Origin: Caldilineaceae bacterium
GTDB lineage: Bacteria > Chloroflexota > Anaerolineae > Caldilineales > Caldilineaceae
Direction: 5' to 3'
Length of the DNA: 45,970 nucleotides
NCBI GenBank assembly: GCA_022842065.1
Contig: JALHQH010000075.1
Coordinates: 1 to 45,970, forward strand
This document shows, piece by piece, positions 40,373 to 45,970 of this stretch. The notes below the pieces were generated by a model. That model was given only the letters and a program-made list of their open reading frames with translations, made no database searches and was not told the origin of the DNA. A program made the translations under genes and the position numbers. The number at the start of each line of letters is the position of its first letter. The first letter of the stretch is position 1.

Positions 40373-43170
40373 GCGGGTTGCTGCCCTTTGCCGAAGCTGA
40401 AATTGAAACTTCGCTCATTGCCCGTTGGGATCGCGCTGTCGCGCATTTCCCCCAAGCGCTGGCGGTGACCACTGTTAGCGGCGAGCGCTTCACCTACCAA
40501 GCCATCGATCAAGCCGCCAATCGATTGGCCCATGCCCTGCTTGCGGAACTGGGGCCTACTAATGAGCCAGTCTTTCTCCTGCTCGGTCATGCGCCGGCCA
40601 TGATTATTGGCATCTTGGGTACCCTTAAAGCAAATAAGGCCTATGTCGCGCTTGACCCGACCCAACCCGTCGGGCAGCTCGAATTGCTCTGCGCCCAGAC
40701 AGCCGCCCGGCTCATGGTGACGGACCAAAACCAGCAGGCCATGGCCCAGGCGCTCGCAACGGTCAACGAACAGTGCTGGTTGATCGAATCATTGCCCACT
40801 ACCGACCAGGGCGCGCCGGACGTTACCATTGCGCCGGATGCAATCGCAGGGATCTTCTTTACTTCGGGGACGATCAATCAACCAAAGGGGGTGCCGCGCA
40901 GCCATCGCACGATTTTACATCGGATTTGGTTTGGCACCAGCCTGTGTCACTTTGGTCCTGGCCACCACATTTCCGGCATTCGCCAGTGTGGGTTGGGCGG
41001 TGGGGTGGCGGATCTCTTTAATGCCCTGTTGAATGGCGCCACCTACTGCCTCTATCCACTCCAGACCGATGGCTTACAGGGCTTATCCGCCTGGTTGCAG
41101 CACGAAAAGATCACCTATTTTCATCCCCCGATCATCTTGTTTCGCCAGTGGTTGGATACGCTGGCACCAGATGCCTGCTTTCCTCATCTGCGCCAAATTC
41201 TGCCATCGGGCCGCAAGAACAATGCTGATCTGGCGCGCCTGTGGCCCCATGTGTCCGCCAATTGCGTCGTTTTAACCAGTTACTCCGCAACCGAGACGAC
41301 TGAGATTACCTGCACAGTCTTGGATCGGTCTACCCCCACCGCAGAAGGGGTACTCCATGTTGGCCAGCCGTTGCCCGGCAAGACGGTTTTGGTACTAGAC
41401 GAAGCGGGCCAACCGGCGGCAACCGGCATGGTTGGCGAGATTGTAGTGCGCAGTCGTTACATCTCCAGCAGTTACTGGCGGCAACCAGAGTTGACGGCAG
41501 CACGCTTTCGGTTGGCAACCGATGGCAGCGACGAGATCTGTTACTACACGGGCGATTTAGGTCGCCGCCGGGCCGATGGGTTTGTGGAATTGGTCGGCCG
41601 CCGCGATTCACAGGTGAAGCTGCGCGGCTATCGCATTGTCCTCAGCGAGATCGAAGACGCGTTACAGGCGTTGCCCAGCGTCCAAACCGCGGTGGTCACG
41701 GCGGATGAAGAACGAGGGCTGTTGCAAGCCTATCTGGTGGCCGCCACCGAACCGCCCATGCCGCCGGCACAGATCCGCGCGGCGCTGGCAGAACGCTTTC
41801 CCGTTTACGCCTTGCCGACCCATCTAAGCTATCTACCGAGCTTGCCCTTGCTGCCGAGTGGGAAGGTCAATCGCCAAGCCTTACCGGCCCCAGCGCAGAG
41901 CCGCCCGTTGCTCCCAACCCCCTATCAAGGACCGCGGACAGCGCTTGAAAGCCAAGTAACCACTCTGTGGGAAGAGCTGTTACAACTCCAACCAATCGGC
42001 ATTGATGACAACTTCTTTGAACTAGGGGGCCATTCGCTGCTCGCCATGCGGCTAATGGTAAAAATTGAGCAGCAATTTGCCGCCCCGCCCACCCTCTCAG
42101 ACTTTTTCCGCCGCCCAACCATTGCCCACCTCGCGGCCTTGCTGACAGGGGAAACGGCTACCACAGCCATAATCGCGCCAGAGGAAGATCTGTTTGCACG
42201 GCTTGCCGCGACCTTACCACCAGCGCAGGTGGCGGCGGTCCGCACCATCTATACCCAAATCGGCCAGCCGGATCAGCCCCAGCAGTGGCGCAAAGCAAGC
42301 AGCTTGCGCTGGCACCGCCGGCGCAAAGCCCTGCATTATGCCGGCCAGTTGCTGCCGGCCCCACTGAGCTGGCAATTGCTGACGCAGATTGCGACGACCC
42401 CACGGCTCCGCAGCCGCTGCTTTGCCCGCGAAGAAGCATTGATCCGCCGCTTTTTGCAGACGATTGATACACCGCACCAGGATGAGCAAACCGTTGCGCG
42501 CGCGCTGCTCTGTGGCCTGGTTCATCATTATGGGATCAAACTGCGGGCGACAAACGATCCCGCCCAAGTCAAGCAGTCGTTGGCTGGTGCCGCCGCGCGG
42601 GAGCAACGGGGACGCTTATTCGTGCGCAGCCACGAAGCGCTGGCCGACCATTTTGACGCGCTAGGGATCGCCAGCTACCGCGTGGGGCAGATTCAAAATC
42701 ACATTCCCAAGTTTCAATTTGATGATGCGATTGTGGAAAATGCCCTCTATACCCACCAGTTAAATACCGCACGCCAGGTATTGCAACAGGGCGGCACGGT
42801 CAATATCAGCGCCGATGGCATCCAGGGCTATAGCGCCGGGCTGGTGCTGGATTTCCATCAACGCCGCCGCCCTTTCTGGCCGAGTTTTGCCGAGTTGGCC
42901 GTGATGACCGGTGCCCAGGTTCACATGATCAAGACGACATTATCCCGCACAAACGCGGGCGCGCTGACAGCACCGGTCCGCATCCAGGTTAGCGCGCCTC
43001 TTGATAGTGGCAATGAGCAGCAAGCTTATGCGGCCCGCGTAGAGCGCTTAGTGCTGCAATATGTAGACGGCCTGCGGCAGATGTGGGCCGAGACCCCGTG
43101 GCTTGTGCCCTGGTATCAGATGAAACAGCACTTAGCCTATCCAGCGAGCAAGGTAGATCCAGGCAGATAA
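40369..43170 (+). CDS. Adenylation-carrier protein-LpxL-like acyltransferase fusion
   Basis: The 933-aa protein has three parts. Residues about 10-515 are an AMP-forming adenylation domain: FFTSGTINQPKGV (A3), YSATETTE (A5), YYTGDLGRR (A7), QVKLRGYRIVLSEIE (A8) and LPSGKVNRQAL (A10). The Asp that binds the amino group in amino-acid-activating domains aligns to a Gly (about 210, in GLGGGVADLFNALL), so a non-alpha-amino acid is likely. Residues about 535-600 are a carrier domain with phosphopantetheine Ser556 in FFELGGHSLLAMR. Residues about 620-933 resemble LpxL/HtrB acyltransferases, with His755-x4-Asp760 and the C-terminal ETPWLVPWY block. It probably loads an acid on its carrier and transfers it to a membrane-bound acceptor. 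ATGA overlap with the upstream gene shows coupling. Confidence 0.8.
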   Translation: MSGLLPFAEAEIETSLIARWDRAVAHFPQALAVTTVSGERFTYQAIDQAANRLAHALLAELGPTNEPVFLLLGHAPAMIIGILGTLKANKAYVALDPTQPVGQLELLCAQTAARLMVTDQNQQAMAQALATVNEQCWLIESLPTTDQGAPDVTIAPDAIAGIFFTSGTINQPKGVPRSHRTILHRIWFGTSLCHFGPGHHISGIRQCGLGGGVADLFNALLNGATYCLYPLQTDGLQGLSAWLQHEKITYFHPPIILFRQWLDTLAPDACFPHLRQILPSGRKNNADLARLWPHVSANCVVLTSYSATETTEITCTVLDRSTPTAEGVLHVGQPLPGKTVLVLDEAGQPAATGMVGEIVVRSRYISSSYWRQPELTAARFRLATDGSDEICYYTGDLGRRRADGFVELVGRRDSQVKLRGYRIVLSEIEDALQALPSVQTAVVTADEERGLLQAYLVAATEPPMPPAQIRAALAERFPVYALPTHLSYLPSLPLLPSGKVNRQALPAPAQSRPLLPTPYQGPRTALESQVTTLWEELLQLQPIGIDDNFFELGGHSLLAMRLMVKIEQQFAAPPTLSDFFRRPTIAHLAALLTGETATTAIIAPEEDLFARLAATLPPAQVAAVRTIYTQIGQPDQPQQWRKASSLRWHRRRKALHYAGQLLPAPLSWQLLTQIATTPRLRSRCFAREEALIRRFLQTIDTPHQDEQTVARALLCGLVHHYGIKLRATNDPAQVKQSLAGAAAREQRGRLFVRSHEALADHFDALGIASYRVGQIQNHIPKFQFDDAIVENALYTHQLNTARQVLQQGGTVNISADGIQGYSAGLVLDFHQRRRPFWPSFAELAVMTGAQVHMIKTTLSRTNAGALTAPVRIQVSAPLDSGNEQQAYAARVERLVLQYVDGLRQMWAETPWLVPWYQMKQHLAYPASKVDPGR

Positions 43171-43171
43171 A

Positions 43172-44971
43172 ATGCAACCAAATTTAGCGGTCTACCGCCA
43201 AGTATTTAGCTTAGTGCGCCCCTACCCGACCCTGCTGATGGCATTGGTGGTTGCAACGTTACTCAGTACACTGGCCGAAGGGTTGGGCCTGAGCTTGATT
43301 CTGCCGTTATTGGACACCAACGTCATCACCAACAACTTTTTACAGGATATACCACTGCTGGGCGCGGTGAGTCAATGGACGGCCCAGCTAACCTTGGCCG
43401 AGCGGGTACGCTGGACTGCGGTAGCATTGGTCATTATGATGCTCTTACGCAGCTTTTTTGCCCTGACAACACACCTCTTGGCCATGCGCCTGCAACTTAC
43501 CGTGGAGCGGGATTTGGAAAGGGCGGTCTTGCAGCAACTGCACGACTTGCAGCTTGGCTTTATTAATGGGCTGAAAATGGGCGATCTGGTGACTTTTCTC
43601 AGCCACCATGTGCGGCAGTGTGGACGGTTACTCCAAAGTTTTAATAACGGTCTGGCCAATGGGTTTACACTGTTAATCTATGTCGTGTTGGCGCTGCTCA
43701 TTTCGTGGCCATTGACGTTGCTGGCGTTGGGGCTGGTGTTGATCTTGGCAGTGGTAGCCAAACGGGGATTTGCGACGCGGATCAAAGCGGCGGGGAAAGC
43801 CGAAATCAGGGCCATGCGCGAGCTACGGACACTGACGGTGGAGAGCCTTACCGGGTTGAAGCTAATTCACCTTTTTGGCTGTGAACCCTGGAACCTGGCC
43901 CGCCTGGAAGCCAAGCTAGCAAACTATCAACAGGCAGCCTATGCCAGTCAGCGGCAGCTCCACTTATCCCGCCACAGTGTGCTCTTATTGGCCGTCTTCC
44001 TGTTAAGTGGCCTGTTAATCAGCAGTACCTTTCTCCTGGGCGATGGGTTAGGGGCGTGGCTGGGCCGCATTACCCTATTACTGGTCATCGCCTTTCGGTT
44101 GATCGGCCCCATCGCAGCACTCAGTTTGTTGAACTCGCAAATCATCAATCTGACCCCGACCCTCCAGGGGGTGTTCGACTTTCTGAACCGTGCCGATAAA
44201 CCCTATCTACACAATGGCACACAGCACTTTACAAGCTTGCAACAGGGCATACGGCTGGAAAATATCACCTTTTGTTATGCGCCAGCGGAAGCAGAAGTAT
44301 TAAAAAATGTCTCGTTTGTCATCCCCAAGGGGCAGCTGACCGCAGTAGTTGGCCCTTCTGGTGCGGGGAAATCGTCACTGGTCAATCTACTGGCGCGCCT
44401 GTACGACCCTACCCTGGGGCAGCTTTACATTGATGGTGTTGATCTGCGTCTGCTCGACATTACCAGTTGGCGCACCCAAATTGCCGTTGTTAGTCAGGAT
44501 ATCTTTATCTTTCACGACACAGTGCGCGCCAATCTGCAATTTGCCCGCCAAAACGCAACCGAGGCCGAAATTATTGCCGCAGCCCAATTGGCGCAAGCCC
44601 ACAACTTTATTATGGCATTACCCGACCAGTATGACACAATACTTGGCGACCGGGGCGTTCGGCTTTCCGGTGGGCAACAGCAGCGGATCGCCATTGCGCG
44701 CGCAATCTTGGCCGATCCGCAATTGCTGATCTTTGATGAAGCCACCAGTGCGCTCGACAGCGAAACCGAGCAAGCGCTACAGCAAGCGATTGAACAGTAT
44801 GGCCACACCCGGACCCTGCTCGTCATCGCCCATCGCCTCTCGACGATTAGAAAGGCCGATAATATCGTAGTTCTGGATGGCGGCCGGGTGGTAGAGCAGG
44901 GCTCCCATGCCAAATTGCTGGCAACGGCTGGTCACTATCGACGGCTGGTCGAAGCACAGAATTGCCCCTGA
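43172..44971 (+). CDS. ABC exporter (MsbA-like, TMD-NBD fusion)
   Basis: The 599-aa protein has a membrane part of about six helices (1-320) and a nucleotide-binding part (340-599) with VVGPSGAGKSS, VVSQDIFIFHDTV (Q-loop), RLSGGQQQRIAIARA, LLIFDEATSALDS and the switch His in VIAHRLSTI. It works as a homodimer to export lipids, lipopeptides or peptides. It starts two bases after the acyltransferase fusion stop, so it likely exports that product. It could also serve as the missing exporter for the lasso peptide at 11585-16364, though nothing in the sequence shows this. Confidence 0.9.
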   Translation: MQPNLAVYRQVFSLVRPYPTLLMALVVATLLSTLAEGLGLSLILPLLDTNVITNNFLQDIPLLGAVSQWTAQLTLAERVRWTAVALVIMMLLRSFFALTTHLLAMRLQLTVERDLERAVLQQLHDLQLGFINGLKMGDLVTFLSHHVRQCGRLLQSFNNGLANGFTLLIYVVLALLISWPLTLLALGLVLILAVVAKRGFATRIKAAGKAEIRAMRELRTLTVESLTGLKLIHLFGCEPWNLARLEAKLANYQQAAYASQRQLHLSRHSVLLLAVFLLSGLLISSTFLLGDGLGAWLGRITLLLVIAFRLIGPIAALSLLNSQIINLTPTLQGVFDFLNRADKPYLHNGTQHFTSLQQGIRLENITFCYAPAEAEVLKNVSFVIPKGQLTAVVGPSGAGKSSLVNLLARLYDPTLGQLYIDGVDLRLLDITSWRTQIAVVSQDIFIFHDTVRANLQFARQNATEAEIIAAAQLAQAHNFIMALPDQYDTILGDRGVRLSGGQQQRIAIARAILADPQLLIFDEATSALDSETEQALQQAIEQYGHTRTLLVIAHRLSTIRKADNIVVLDGGRVVEQGSHAKLLATAGHYRRLVEAQNCP

Positions 44972-45032
44972 CCCTTAAGGCAGCTTATCCATTCTGGATC
45001 GGGCCATTGTTGATTACGTTAGGTTATTGAAC

Positions 45033-45872
45033 ATGGTAGAATCTATCCAAAACCAGCTCTTTCTGGTGGGCTGTCCTCGTTCCGGCACAACCTTGCTACA
45101 AAGTATGGTGGCAACGCACAGCCAAATTGCCTCCTTTCCCGAGAGCCATTTTTTGCTCGCCACCAGCCGCACCTGGCGCGGGCGTTTGCTGCACAAGGCA
45201 GGGTTAGTTTCGCCGGAGATGCGCCGACGCCTGCGCCAGTTTCTGACCGAAATCGGCCACCCCGAGTTGATGCCCACCACGGCCTATCGGCTGCGCCCTT
45301 TCATCAAAACATTTGCCGCTCTCTTGGATCAGTTGGCATTGGCACAGGGTAAAACGCGCTGGCTCGAAAAAACCCCAGGCCATCTCTACTATATCCACGA
45401 CTTTGAGCAGGCATTGCCGGACGCACGCTTTATTCATCTGATCCGCAATGGGGCCGATGTCGTAGCTTCCCTCTATGAAGTGACCAATCGCTATCCCAAA
45501 CAGTGGGGCAGGGGTTATACCATTGAACAGTGTGTCGCCAACTGGAACCACAGTGTAGCGCTGAGCCTCTATCACTGTGCCAAGCCGAATCATTTGTGCG
45601 TCACCTATGAACAGTTGGTCGCGGACCCAGCCGCGACCCTGGGCACCATTTGCCAGTTTATTGATGTCCCTTGGGAAGCCGCAATGCTCGATCACTATGC
45701 CCAAAGCGCCGACAGCCTGATTCTGACCCATGAAGCGTGGAAGAAAAAGACCAAGCAACAGATCACTCATGAAAAATTATATAAGTTTCACCAGATTTTT
45801 ACCCAAGCACAACAGGCTGAAGTCCTGGTTAAATTAAATCGCACCTATGAAACAATACCTTCGCCAAAATGA
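45033..45872 (+). CDS. Sulfotransferase (second copy)
   Basis: The 279-aa protein has the PAPS-binding LVGCPRSGTTLLQSM loop (about 9-23) and the RFIHLIRNGADVVASL 3'-phosphate block, typical of the sulfotransferase family 3 and related to carbohydrate/lipid sulfotransferases. It differs from the lasso-operon sulfotransferase, which has the PKSGNTW form. It starts 61 bases after the ABC exporter and ends the operon. It likely sulfates the lipid, glycan or acylated product made by the operon. A TTG at 45027 is an alternative start. Confidence 0.85.
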   Translation: MVESIQNQLFLVGCPRSGTTLLQSMVATHSQIASFPESHFLLATSRTWRGRLLHKAGLVSPEMRRRLRQFLTEIGHPELMPTTAYRLRPFIKTFAALLDQLALAQGKTRWLEKTPGHLYYIHDFEQALPDARFIHLIRNGADVVASLYEVTNRYPKQWGRGYTIEQCVANWNHSVALSLYHCAKPNHLCVTYEQLVADPAATLGTICQFIDVPWEAAMLDHYAQSADSLILTHEAWKKKTKQQITHEKLYKFHQIFTQAQQAEVLVKLNRTYETIPSPK

Positions 45873-45947
45873 GGCAGAAAAGGAGCTTTCGAGTAAGATA
45901 GGTTTTCAACTCTCACATTGGAAATCTAGCAAACAGGAAAGCTCCAG

Positions 45948-45970
45948 ATGGATATTATCACGCTACTGAC
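45948..45970 (+). CDS. Start of a gene cut by the window edge, possibly a transposase
   Basis: Only eight codons (Met-Asp-Ile-Ile-Thr-Leu-Leu-Thr) are visible, with AGGAAAG upstream. The start and the GGAGCTTTC / GAAAGCTCC inverted words around it (45888-45896 and 45936-45944) recall the left end of insertion sequences whose transposase begins in this way. This is a weak call. Confidence 0.3.

Overview
The window looks like a chromosomal piece of a Chloroflexota bacterium (Anaerolineae/Caldilineae-like). This is inferred from style, not from a marker gene: SARP/NB-ARC/TPR regulators, a receiver-SARP fusion, a choice-of-anchor/LamG surface protein, moderately high GC, and many palindromic and GTGATGCGT-type simple repeats between genes. 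Starts are mostly ATG behind AAGGAG-like sites, and TAA, TAG and TGA all act as stops.

Region 1 (1-7035) is metabolic: an ABC-2 permease, a SpoU/TrmH-type RNA methyltransferase, a class III aminotransferase, an N-carbamoyl-D-amino-acid hydrolase with intact Glu47-Lys127-Cys172, a small membrane protein, an initiator tRNA with a near-consensus promoter and a terminator, and a thiamine-diphosphate enzyme.

Region 2 (7199-16364, all minus strand) is the centrepiece, a lasso-peptide cluster. Transcription order is leader protease (B2), HprK-like kinase, sulfotransferase, PqqD-like recognition element (B1), asparagine-synthetase-like cyclase (C) and, last, a 58-aa precursor whose predicted core begins with Ala, has Glu at position 9 and ends in Ser. 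An overlapping glyco-operon follows on the same strand: OGT-like glycosyltransferase, NAD-dependent epimerase, sugar-transfer ATP-grasp protein and a truncated UDP-galactopyranose-mutase-like fragment.

Region 3 (17254-28415) holds a GNAT pseudogene, an oxidoreductase pair, and a satellite lasso-like cassette (66-aa precursor, frameshifted HprK-like kinase, PqqD-like protein) with no cyclase or protease of its own. A large secreted protein and a SARP-NB-ARC-TPR regulator split by one in-frame stop follow.

Region 4 (28719-36329) holds a degenerate receiver, a receiver-SARP regulator with a hybrid sensor kinase, a cupin, an M20 deacylase and a CBS protein.

Region 5 (36946-45872, plus strand) is a second biosynthetic operon: undecaprenyl-phosphate sugar transferase, an SsuABC-like uptake system, an adenylation-carrier protein-LpxL-like acyltransferase fusion, an ABC exporter and a second sulfotransferase. 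A related repeat element of about 110-120 bp lies upstream of regions 2 and 5 in the same orientation relative to each operon. The right edge may enter an insertion sequence.

Several genes are broken (GNAT, SARP regulator, second kinase, UGM fragment). Palindromic mobile repeats repeatedly sit at gene 3' ends and in two cases supply the stop codon.
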